Positions 1 through 10,809 of a stretch of DNA of 64,000 bases are shown here, piece by piece. The position numbers and the translations under genes are program-made. The stretch's first letter is position 1. Each line of letters begins with the position of its first letter. Under the pieces are notes generated by a model, which worked only from the letters and a program-made list of their open reading frames with translations, ran no database searches and was not told the origin of the DNA. Source of the DNA: Akebia trifoliata (Eukaryota; Streptophyta; Magnoliopsida; Ranunculales; Lardizabalaceae); assembly GCA_017979445.1 (NCBI GenBank), contig CM030709.1:3472001-3536000 (forward strand), in the 5' to 3' direction.

Positions 1-2673
1 TTTCCCACCTAATTTTAAGTTGCTTGGTTACATAAATACTATAATTTAGGAGTTGTTGAGATACTTGTTACACTTGAAGATCACATTAAAGTTGAACTCA
101 ATGGAACAATCTTAATTATTCTATCTTTTTTCTTTAATTGAATATTTGATTCTAAGATAACGAGCAATTCGATGACCCACTCTATTATTTGGGTAAAGTT
201 GTAGATCATGGCGGTTGGTTGAGAAAAAAATAATCATGCAGAACGGTCAACTATAGGTTTTACGTTCCATGAACCTAATGAATAATGGGTCCCGAGCCCT
301 TAATGAGTGCTATATTTTAAATTATTTATTATTTATATATGGTGATATTCTATTATATTTAATATTAGACAATTTATTTAAAGGTATGATGACTGAAGAA
401 TAATGGTAGATAGTAAAATTTGAAGGCTAAATTCAAGAAGTGCGGTCCAAAATTTATTACTTGTTTTAACTTTTAATACTCGTTCTTGTCCTTTCTTCTC
501 TGTGCGCGATGGAATCTAGATATGTTTTCTTTCCTTATCTCACCAGTAATTTTTGTTTGTTTTGTTTGTCTTGTTAATGGTTTCTATGGTATTAAATTTA
601 TTGAATCGAATTCAAATTTGTCCGAGTTGATTTGACTCGATTGAATTTTGTGGGGATCCAACACAAAAAATGAACAGAAGTGGGTCAAAAAAATCAATCT
701 AAATTATTTGATTATATATAATATTTTTGTGGAGAATAAAAAGTAGATATTATTTTTGTTTACTTATAAATGTTTAAAAATAGTCTTGGATAAGTCAACT
801 TGACTAGATTCACTAGAGATTTGAACTCAATACTCTGGAAATTTGAAGAAAAAAAAATGAAGAAAAAGAAGAAAAAACGAGTCAAGAAATATTAATGTCA
901 CTTTTCATTATATTTCCTTCATGGATGTCCCACAACATGATACATGATAGTACACTGAACGTGACCCACAGAAAGTTCAGTCACAATCAGATATGTATCT
1001 AGAAGGATTCCAGTATATTTTTTTATTTTTTAATCAATGGTCTTGAACTACTTTCTTGGATACTTCATGCTAGTGGCATCTTTGGAGTGGGGACCTTATG
1101 AAAGGGATCCCTTATATTAAATCTAAACTAAAATAGAGAATTTATATAAACTTTGGAGGATATTTTTCGTGAGGCACCAGACTACGACACATGGCACATT
1201 TGGATTCGTGCAATTTGACAAATTTCAAGAATGTACATTCGAGTATAAAAGAATGAGTTCCCTTGGAGAAGATCCTACCAAGATGGGACGGGACCTGGGA
1301 TGGACGGGAGAAAAATGTAAAGGCAGAAGAAAAGACAAACAAATATCTAAATCCTTAAAAATCAAGGACTCAGGGGAAGATACGAATTCAACCATAATCC
1401 TCTAGAATTGAATACGATTTCGATAAAGGAAAATCCCTAAAAGGAATGACTTAATTAAGGATAAGATCTTGACTAAATACATTTCAAAACAAGATTCACT
1501 TTCTAATCTAGATAAAGATAGAATTAGAAAGCGAAATTTAAGAAGATTCACCTCTATAAATACATGGCTAACCACATCAAAAGGTGCATTCTTTTTTCCT
1601 ATTAATACTCTGCCATTTTTTGTACTAAATCTGATTTGGGCGTCACCTAGGAATTCAAGAGTTGCAGAGATCAAGTAGTTCGCGTGAATCGTATGGTAGT
1701 GCAAGAAATTGCATCTACATAAACATATCAAATTATTCATCACACACCAATAAATAAAATTGAATATATCACACAAAATAAGAATAAAACATCAAGATAG
1801 TTATATCCTAAATATCTTCTTACTATTTTTCCTAATGATTTTCTTTGAAGAATAAATCTTAGAAAAGAAAGATCACTTTCATTTTAAGAGTTAAATAGAA
1901 ATTAGAGAATATAAAATCATAAGTGAGAAAAATCATTGACTTTTGATATGTCACCTATAATCAATTCCTTTTAATAAGATTTGAGAATGTCTCTTTTTCT
2001 TATTTTTAGAATCATTAGAACCCTATCTCTTCTTCTTTATAAAGAACCATTTCTTTATGATTTTCCCTTGCTTTTGGAACATCTTTTCCATATTTTTTTT
2101 CAAAGAAAATCCTTACCCTTCTCAATTTATTAAGGTCTTCTTCTAATTTCTTTTCCTTCAAGGTTAATTCTTCTTTTAGGTTTTATCTTCTTTTAGATTA
2201 GTTCCCTCTTTCCCTTTTCATTAGTTTCAAATTTGATGAAGATGATACGTGTGGATGGTGAAAAAAAGAGCAAATATCCCCCAACCACCATCGCTCCATG
2301 GACATCAATTTAATTCTATAGTTCGTGTGTGATAAGAAAAAAGTAACAAGTAACAAGTGCGTTGTGTTATTGAATTTTCTTTTCTTAAACAATGATTCAT
2401 GGAAGGAATTTTTTAAATTTATATTTATCATATTTTGTGATGGAAAATGACTTACATGTAAAAATAAATAAAAAAATTCTACTATCACTTGATATATATA
2501 TATATATTATCTCATTTGATTATTAAGAACTGAAATCGACGGGTACCCACGGTTCTTGACAATTCCAATTCTACTTATTTCAAAATCGAAACTTGAATAA
2601 ATAAGAATCCCAGTAAAAAAAAATGATAGTTCCAATTTTATTAGATACCTAAGGAATCAATTGGTTACCGCTA
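1..2673. other. intergenic, AT-rich, no gene seen
   Basis: No convincing coding exon is visible; open frames here are short and low in complexity. Two blocks resemble sequence further right. Roughly 90-180 is similar to 5320-5440 (ATGGARCAATCTTAA... then TTCTAAGATAA...), and roughly 960-1010 is similar to 7480-7525 (around AATCAGATATGT). A piece at about 2520-2670, with GGGTACCCACGG and ACCTAAGGAATC, is a diverged partial copy of the right end of the hAT-type element that follows it. A short TA run lies near 2490-2507. Confidence 0.6.
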
Positions 2674-2681
2674 CTCTAGAT

Positions 2682-2908
2682 TAGGGATGTCAATGGGTAC
2701 CCATTTAATTGAAATCGAAATTGAAATCAGAATCGAAAACCCCGGTTCCGAATCTCTTTTTATTGGAATCGATTAGAGACAAGTCTAAAATGGAACCGAA
2801 TCGATAGAAACTGGAATCAGAACCATTAGGTTCTGTCCAATGAGTACCCACAGGTACATGGAACCAATTTATTTTGTCAATTATTTCCATACTATAGATG
2901 ATTTAAGG

Positions 2909-2941
<33 letters not shown>

Positions 2942-3333
2942 AAAATAAATGAATGTTATACAAAATTCTTTAATTTTCATATAAATTATCCAATCGGAGT
3001 TTAAATGAATTACTCTTCTAAAAATTTATTATTTTTAACTAAGATAAATTTTTATTTTTGAAAAGAATCATTAATTTGTATCTTAGTATAACAAATAATA
3101 ACTAAGTTAATAATTTTGTTGATAATATATTAATTTTTTGAAATGAATTTTTTTTATAATGATTTGAAATACTTTTTTCTCATTCGATCATTGAAAATCA
3201 GAATCGATGGGTACCCCTGATTTTTGGTGGTTCCGAATTCAATTCCATTTATTTTGGAACCGGACCTGGAACCGAACTAAATATAATAATTATGGTTCTA
3301 AATTCCTTAGGAACCGACCCATTGTCACCCCTA
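2682..3333. mobile_element. hAT-type non-autonomous element, 652 bp
   Basis: The ends are inverted: the left starts TAGGGATGTCAATGGGT and the reverse complement of the right starts TAGGGGTGACAATGGGTC. The flanks are CTCTAGAT (2674-2681) and ATCTAGAT (3334-3341), an 8-bp target duplication with one mismatch, the size expected for the hAT superfamily. The interior is AT-rich, with a long T run near 2911-2933 and sub-terminal stretches of GGAACC/GAATCG words. There is no transposase frame, so it needed a helper. It belongs to the same general type as the element at 51476-51962. Confidence 0.8.
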
Positions 3334-3341
3334 ATCTAGAT

Positions 3342-4469
3342 ATTCAAATGATATGAATACCTCATTTTATAATATTTTGAAAAATATATTATATTTTTAA
3401 AATTGATTATATGAAATATTATTAAAATATAATCATTTTTTTTAAGAAATACAATCAAGGGTAAATTTCAAAATAATTACTAAAATTTTTAAAAATATCT
3501 AAAGTGTTAAATATGTCGACACAATTATTACGCGTAGTTCATAAAATATTATCAAATTGTCAATATTACACTATGACATTTTCAATATTAGTTACATTTC
3601 AAAAATACCAAAAGTTTTTTGTAATTATTTAAAAATTTACTCTCCAATCAAACTAGTTATTTCCCCATACTTCCACCCTCACATGCATCTCTCTTTCATA
3701 TTCTTTTCATGCATTAATGATGGTCCTTTGTGCTATCCACTGGTGCAATACATATCAATGGATAGGAGTGTCAGTTGTGGACCCACAAATAATGTCATGT
3801 GACCTTTTAAGGGATCAAAGTGTCAATGTTAAGTTGACCACATGGTACTAAATTTGGATTTGAGCGTTCATGGATGCTTTGACTTTCAAGGTAACATATG
3901 AAAACGTCACTAATCTCTCTCTCTCTCTCTCTCTGTCTGTCTGTCTGTCTGTCTGTGCTTGGTGAGCAAGCAAGAAGACTAATTCAATTCTTTGATGATC
4001 TAAAGTAAGAAAAATTACCCTAATATATAAAGGATAATTCTGAGGTCCCCTTCTGGATTTTGTGAAAATTGGAGATAGCCACCAACTTTTCAAACTGATG
4101 ACATGTTCCTTTTGGCTTGAGTCTTCAACAAGATATCTAATATAAAATCATCTAATTACCTTAATCTTCAACCCCTTGTCAAATAATTATTTATTTTTAC
4201 CCTAAAATATTTATTTTGTTTAACCACTTGTTGAAAAGTCTATCACCTTAAATCTCTTTGAAAAATTATATCTTATTATTGAGGTTTGAAAATTGAAAGA
4301 AACAAATAAAATTTTACCTTAGAGATTGAAGTGATCAAAGATGATGGATTATTGGAAATTTTTTTTGATGATGAGTGTATTTTGATAATTTTAATTTAAT
4401 CTCTTATGAAAGACTAAACTTAGTTTTTACTAAAACCTATATGAGTACCTCAAAAACACTTATAACAAT
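3342..4469. other. intergenic with short simple repeats
   Basis: AT-rich with no supported gene. A compound microsatellite, (CT)n followed by (CTGT)n, lies at about 3915-3956. Nothing else is recognised. Confidence 0.5.
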
Positions 4470-4652
4470 GGGTCAGGTTCTTTTGACTCAAGAAATATGA
4501 CTCAAAAAATTACATAAGATCTTAATTGTATAAACACAAAATCCAACTGTTGAGATTTTATGCTCATCTTGAAGATAATTTTCAACCATTGAATTTTGTT
4601 TTTACACGATCAAGATCTTCTACAATTTATTGGGTCAACGGAATCCAACCCT
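4470..4652. mobile_element. small foldback element (AAATCNAATGGTTGAGATT family, copy 1)
   Basis: The left arm begins GGGTCAGGTTCTTTTGACTC. The reverse complement of the right arm begins GGGTTGGATTCCGTTGACCC. Both arms continue through AAGATCTT, AAACA(C/A)AAAAT and a (G)GTTGA(G/A)A(A/T)TT block, giving one long imperfect hairpin of about 180 bp with a short loop. A second, better preserved copy lies at 48318-48523. No coding capacity. Confidence 0.65.
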
Positions 4653-7600
4653 ATCATTATATATATATATATTTTTTTTAAAAAGAAGGGCAAAGATATT
4701 TCTATAGAGGCCATGACACAAATGATCAGTTTGATTATTGATTTTTAATCATAATTTAAACAATTTTTCGTAGGGATTTGAAGTCATAATGTAGTTCATC
4801 CTAAAGCTTTTTTTGCCACGTGGAAATATTAGGCATGATGTATACATAAGATAAAGATTTGTATTACACAACTGAGATTTACTTGTACATTTGTTATTGG
4901 GCCAATCTTATATTACACACACCATGGAAGCTGATTAATTTCATTGGGCAGTTAAAAAGGACTGGTCAAACTAAGCCACCTCTCCAGAAGGTGTGGTGGC
5001 TTTTGACCAGTCTCAGGGAGAAGTTAAATAATTTAAAATTTTATTTTTAATCTTACTTTATTTTATTAAGTAATATAAATATTATTATAATTTAAATGTT
5101 ACATATGTAGATTCCAATTAATAAAAAGTCACGATCCAAAATGGTATCTACGTGGCACATTTGGATTGGAGAATATGTTTGTTGGACTGCGTGCCCAATT
5201 TGATTAGGAGTCGGAGCTGTTTTAAAACTCCAATTGAAGCATGACACATAGACACTGTTCTTATTTTTTATAAGAACGGGAACCGTGTTGGATCATTAGT
5301 CTTAATCAATCTCTATTTGTTGAATTCGATGGAGCCATCTTAACTATTCATTTTCTTTTTCTTTAATTTTGAATATAAGGTTCTAAGATAAAGGGGAATG
5401 GAGAAATTTTCCTTCATATGGCCCACTCTGATATTTATCACAAAATATAGACCATTCACACCATAAAATCTAAAGAATGGTGGGACCATAGTTATCGATT
5501 AGTGTCACGTGTCTTAATTATACGTATATTTTTATATCGTCATTTCTTTTATTAATGATAGTTAATATTTAAATTACCAATTTTTGAGATAAGACTTCGA
5601 TTTGATAACTATAAAGAGAAAAACTCATTGAAAGGTAAAATCAAGAATCTTAGTCTTAAATTCATCTCTTATCCAAAACTCTATCATGTGCCCACTCCGG
5701 TATTTGTCGATTAAATGGATCAATATTTGATTTATGTCGCAATCAGACTTGCTTCTTGGATTTTTGTAGGTGTGGTTAGGTCAATTTCTTCAAAAAGATT
5801 GATGTTATTGGTTTTTTATTCTCTTCCTAGATGTTTGAATCCAAATTTGGGGTCCATGGCCTTTGAACAATGAACATTCATGGAGGAAAGCCATTAAATA
5901 GTTAATTACTTGAGCATGAAGCCAAGAATTAAGTCAAAGTTTCTAACTACTACTCATTTCCAATGTCTCATGTACATAACTCCAATGACTCTCGATAAGT
6001 CGGGTCTAGTTCGAATCAAGGTCGATCTAGAACCAATATGGTAAGGATCAGATTAGACCTTTGTTGGATTGGGTTTACATTTACATATATAAATTTCATA
6101 TATTTAAATAAAATATATATAATAACACATCTGAATTTGTTATAATTTTGTATTTTTTGAATTGGGGATAAATGTCTCTTTAACTGTAATTTTGTGGTTG
6201 GACAAATGTCACATCGGCCTACAATACATTTATTTATTTTTCCTCTTCACTCTCTATAATTTTATTATATATTAATTTTAATTAATTTTATTATTTTTTT
6301 ATCTCTTAACCTCAATTTTTTTAAGACAACGGTAAGACCTACTTTATTATCTTTATTTTTCATATCCTTTAATTTTATTATATTTTCTCATTTACCCATT
6401 TAATCTATTTTATTATTTTTCATCTTTTATCTTTTTCATCTTAATTTTTTTAATAATACCCTTCCTATTTTATTTTATTTTTCACTTTTACCCCCTTTAA
6501 CCTGACTTTAGAACTCATAATGTTACATTTTTGTATGTGGTGGGTGATAAATTTTCCATCAAACTATAGTTTTGTTGGATCTACTTTATTTTCTTTATTC
6601 TTCACTTATAACTTTATTTTCTTTTAACCTATTTTATCATTTTTCATTTTTTTTTACCTCTTTAATCTCAATTTTTTTAATACTATCTTTCAAATTTTAT
6701 TTATTTATTTATTTTTTATTCTCTTAATTCTCCCAACAAGTTATAATTTTATGAAATCCACTTGATTTTCTTTACACTTCACCTCTATAACTTTCCTATA
6801 TTTTCTCTTTTACTCCTTTAACCCACTTTATTATTTTTTGTATTTTACCCTTTTAATCTTAAAAATTTTCAATAATACCTTTCCAATTTTATTTTTTACA
6901 TTTTTATCCCTCTTAACCCGATAAAGGATATCTATGCCATAGGTATGGACGAACTCTAGTATAATATAATTTTCACAAATTTTCATTTTTTATCAAATTA
7001 GAATTTTATTTAATCAGAATATAATTGATAAAAAAAAATTGATCTAATTTGTCAAATCATATCCCTTTTGAGACACAAATCCTTAATCTAGATTCAAAGT
7101 CATCGCATCGAAATTGATTAGATTTCGGGTCTAATCCAATCCATTGACAAGCTTATTACCTCCATGCATGTTTCAATGGCAATGAATCAAAATCCCACTC
7201 AACCCAAAAAAAAAAAACAAAAAACAAAATGATGAATCAAGAAACTCCCATTACATAGCCAACCGATAGATGCCACGTGGAAAAAGAAACCCCACAGTTG
7301 GAGTTGTTGGGGAAATCACTTAGTCATCCCAGGAATCTCAGGTCCTCTCTCCCTCCTCACTTTCTTTTTATACTTTTCTCACTATTTTCAAATAATTATG
7401 TCTTTTATATTGTCTCTTATAATGATAATGTCCTAATCAAGGTTAGTACATTGAATGTGAAATTCAATGGCAATTTCTGTCATAATCAGATATGTTTCCA
7501 GAAGTATTTCAACTTCAAACATATTTAACATATGTGATTTTTTAACACAAGTTATCTTCTTATTTTTTTATTTTTATTTTTATGGAAAGAAACTCAAACT

Positions 7601-7904
7601 ACTCTTTATTTCTTATTTTGTTATTGACCAAGAAATCTCATAAGAATATAAGATGGTGAGTTTGAAAAAGCACATCTACATATGCAAATGACTTATTAAA
7701 ATTATGTCTTATTTATTAGGGGTCGTTTAGTAATCATTTTCGTACTGGATTATGAGTTCAATAGTCAATTTTAATTATCGGCTTCAATTAATATGAGAGA
7801 TATTAATGATATTTAATAATATTTAATCAATTTTTTTTTTTTAATTGAAAAATAAATGAGGAAATTACCAAAAATAGAGCAGAAAATTTGAATAATTCAC
7901 AAAA
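4653..7904. other. intergenic, repeat-derived
   Basis: No gene is supported. A (TA)n-T run is at 4659-4680. The interval 5320-5440 is similar to 90-180. The interval about 5990-7153 looks like a member of the repeat family at 18601-18983: it ends in GGGTCTAATCCAATCCATTGACA, has shared words such as GGATCAGATTAGACC near its left side, and has a long, very T-rich interior (6230-6920) of repeated CTTTAACCY...TTATTTTT units. G-box-like CCACGTGG occurs near 4816 and 7273 but is not tied to a gene. Confidence 0.5.
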
Positions 7905-8315
7905 CGGTGCGCTATTCAAATTAATTTCGAAAATGATAATTTATCTTTTTCAAGAATAAGTTTTTTTACCAAAGTGGTAAGAAATAAAATGAACAGTAAT
8001 TTTTACATTTTTCATAACAAAAATACCATTCTCTTTCTTCTACCATTTTATCATTTTTGCCCTTCACATTTATCAAAACCTAAATCTTTTATATAATAAA
8101 GATATGAGGGTATAAATGTAATTCAAATGTAAATTTAAAAAAAGGGTAATTAAGTAATTTTAATATAAAATTAAAAAAAAAAGTTGGGTACAAAAATTGT
8201 AAAAATTCATCCTATTTCTGAAGATTTTGATAATAATAATAAAAAAAACTTATCCCCAAAAACGGTAGAGTATCATTTTAGAAATTAATTTGAATAGTGT
8301 ACCATTTTGATAAAT
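7905..8315. mobile_element. foldback (MITE-like) element, about 410 bp
   Basis: Outer inverted arms of about 38 bp face each other: ACGGTGCGCTATTCAAATTA on the left and the inverted TAATTTGAATAGTGTACCAT on the right. Inner arms also pair (AATAAGTTTTTTT and GTAATTTTTACATT against GTAAAAATTC and AAAAAAACTTAT). No protein-coding frame. A target duplication was not resolved. Confidence 0.6.
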
Positions 8316-8407
8316 TTTCAATCTTCAATGCATGTTTTGATAAATTAACAAAAATAAATTATGTTAGAAATAAGAAAAAGTAGTTTTGAAAAACAAAAAT
8401 AATTTGA

Positions 8408-8630
8408 CCCATGGTTTTAAATCTTGTTGGAGATGGAGACGACTACATCTTAGTATTGTCCACCAAGACGGATAGACAAGTCAAACGTATCGGATAAGAT
8501 TTAAAAGCATGGTTCATTTGTCTCATTGTTGAACGAGATAACTCAAATGTATCGGTAAACTCATCCAAGATGACTCGGTCTCTTTTAAGGACGAGTCGAG
8601 GTGTCGAAACGAGTTTGAAAATCATGATTT
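8408..8630. repeat. ATGGTTTTAAA-ended dispersed repeat, copy 1
   Basis: It starts CCATGGTTTTAAATCTTG and ends GAGTTTGAAAATCATG, so the ends are imperfect inverted repeats. The interior carries the words CAAACGTATCGG, TCTCATTGTTG and ACGAG that recur in the copies at 36045-36290, 38190-38655 and 55335-55430. It is probably a non-autonomous DNA element family. Confidence 0.55.
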
Positions 8631-8754
8631 GACCTGGATGTTTGGGGTCTAATCAGTGGCCAACCTAAGTTCTAAAGCATTCAACCCAAGCCCAATCAAA
8701 TTCAAGGTCAGGCCTCTAAGATGCTCAATCCAAACACCAACCTAACCCAAGGTA

Positions 8755-9508
8755 CTCATAACTAATCCTTGTATTGGGCCTCTTGGTTTGGCTAGTCAGC
8801 ATTGGGCCTGTTGGTCGGCACAATCCATTTGAAAAAACTCTATAATGAGAGATGAGAGAAGGGTGGGTTTCAAGGATTAGTTTTAGTCACTTTATGCCGG
8901 CTAATGAACGCTATGAGATCAGGCCTAAGGCATAAAACAAAATATAGAGAAAAAGACTAAAATACCCAAAAACAACAATTAAGTACATAAATATTTCTAT
9001 TATCATCAAATACCTAGTATTCTGTGTGTAGGGGAAGCAGAAGCTCGGAGTTTGGGAAGCTGCATCCAAGGGAATCTTGCTTGGTACAGAAGCTGACAAA
9101 AAAGTAGTAGAAGAAGTAATAGAGAAGGTCGAATTGATTCTATTGTCTCATCGATGAGTTAAGAAGAATGAGGGGTGAAATCGTCATTTCATAGCCAAAC
9201 ATTTTTCGGTGTTAGCTTCTCATAGTGGCCCTTGCACGAAAGCAGCCCCAGTAAGGCTTCTCAAAAACACAGTTTTGGACTTCCCGCAAAAACTGTTGAA
9301 ATAGACATCGTTACCAACAAACATGCTTTTCGGCTCAAAGCCCAAAATGTTGCTTAAAAAAGCCGTGACAAACAGATTCTTACTCTTTATCATAGCTAAT
9401 CCTTTTATTGGGCCTCTTGTTTTGGTTACTCAATATTGGGCCTGTTGGTGGGCCACATTCCACATTAAAAAACTCTATAATGAGAGACGAGGGAAGGGTG
9501 GGTTTCAT
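8755..9508. repeat. direct repeat pair of about 115 bp, 640 bp apart
   Basis: The block at 8755-8870 (CTAATCCTTGTATTGGGCCT ... ACTCTATAATGAGAGA ... AAGGGTGGGTTT) recurs in the same orientation at 9393-9508 with about 85-90% identity by eye. The intervening 520 bp has no recognisable protein. It could be a local duplication or a decayed element with short terminal direct repeats. TG...CA ends and a primer-binding site were not seen, so an LTR element is not claimed. Confidence 0.55.
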
Positions 9509-9788
9509 TTACCTATATATCAGGCTAACGATACTTTTTTTATTTAAAATATCTTTTTTTAAAGGAACTTGGTACTTCTCTCACTTATACATGTATTTTG
9601 TATCTCTCTATTGACCAAATCTGGATAGAATACACTACAAGGATTTCCATGTTAATCAATCAAAATCATAATAGGAAGAACAGCCCACAAATCAGGATTT
9701 CTCTTTCTAGAATCTTGATTGCAATCTTTTTATTTGGATTTTTAGTTGGGATTTATTTGGAAACTCCTAACATGTCATTTGAATTTTT

Positions 9789-9973
9789 TTTTTTTGTGGG
9801 TAGCACATGGAGTATCCTCACCTTTGGTGAGACTAATCTTCTTGGGGTCGCATGCACCATACGGCATTTAAGTAGCCACATTTCTGTGGAGGGGTATGTA
9901 GAGATTCGAAGACACGACTTGGAAAGCAAAAACCCAGTTGCTCCTTACCATCTCAGCTAACCCCCGGTGGGTT
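9789..9973 (-). mobile_element. tRNA-derived SINE with target duplication
   Basis: Read on the minus strand the element begins with a GGGGGTTAGCTGAGATGGTA segment, a good RNA polymerase III box A, followed about 40 nt later by GTCTTCGAATCTC, a box B. It ends in a run of A, seen as T at about 9784-9795 on the plus strand. The flanks repeat as TGTCATTTGAATTTT (from 9773) and TGTCATTGAATTTT (9974-9987), a target duplication of about 14 bp with one indel. Head, promoter boxes, A tail and duplication together are diagnostic of a SINE. An open frame over 9598-9960 is mostly this element and is not a gene. Confidence 0.75.
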
Positions 9974-9987
9974 TGTCATTGAATTTT

Positions 9988-10355
9988 TGTTTTTCTATTT
10001 TCCTTCAACTATATATTAAAATTTTATATAATATACAAATCAAGATTTCTCTTTCTAGTTGGTCATGTACGTGGTTGTGTAGATCTTCAACATATAATAT
10101 ATCACTTCATCTTATTTGATTTATTTTAGTTCTCTGTTGTGTGTTTCCATTTCTATCTGTCACTCAAATTCATTCGAAACAAAACTCTTTTATTGTTGAT
10201 CAAACATTTGCTCATCAGATTCTCTTTAGCAAGACCCATGTGGTTCCCACGTGCCTATCCAACAACCTACCTAATCCTGTCCCTGACTGATTTCAATTAA
10301 CAACAATAAAGAAGAAACCCATGTTAAGGTAGCCTCAACTCTATTGGAGTATGAA

Positions 10356-10386
<31 letters not shown>

Positions 10387-10809
10387 CTCGAGGAAAGAAG
10401 TCTATGTATGGTTCTCTGTGCACTGCCACATCACACATCAGTGCAGTGTTGAATGCAGTGTCGAACGAAGTTAGTGTAGCACTACTCTTTCATTAATGTT
10501 GAACAATTACAGAGATAACATGACATGTCAGAATGCACCTTAAAACTTATTAATCAATTATAACAAAAAAAAAAGAATTCTTTTGGAAGAATGGAACTTA
10601 AATGAATCAAATCTAATTAAAAGAACAAGATCTGTTAGCATGCTTTTTACGCATCATCATTTACAAGTGCCAGCAACCTATCTACAATGAAACACATTGC
10701 GAGTGACTTTACGAACAATATTACACAAACTATCTGTCTGCCTTGTTTCCCCATTTGTCATCAAATTTTTACATAAAAAAGAATAATCAGCAATCAGTGA
10801 TACATTTCT
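9988..10809. other. intergenic; partial foldback element and AATA microsatellite
   Basis: An (AATA)n microsatellite lies at about 10350-10384. The interval 10395-10490 is one arm of the GAAYCATAGAT family, matching the arm at about 52170-52245 (the shared word GTTGAATGCAGTGTCGAACG versus GTTGAGTGCAGTGTCCAATG). The last 200 bp or so before 10810 is the likely 3' UTR of the telomere-binding gene. No other gene is seen. Confidence 0.5.

Noticed and set aside
8755..9508. A short LTR (TRIM) retrotransposon with 115-bp terminal repeats
   Set aside because: No TG...CA ends, primer-binding site, polypurine tract or target duplication could be seen. It is kept only as a direct repeat.
9598..9960. A 120-residue open frame with a hydrophobic start
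   Set aside because: The 3' half is the SINE read in antisense; there is no domain or splice context.
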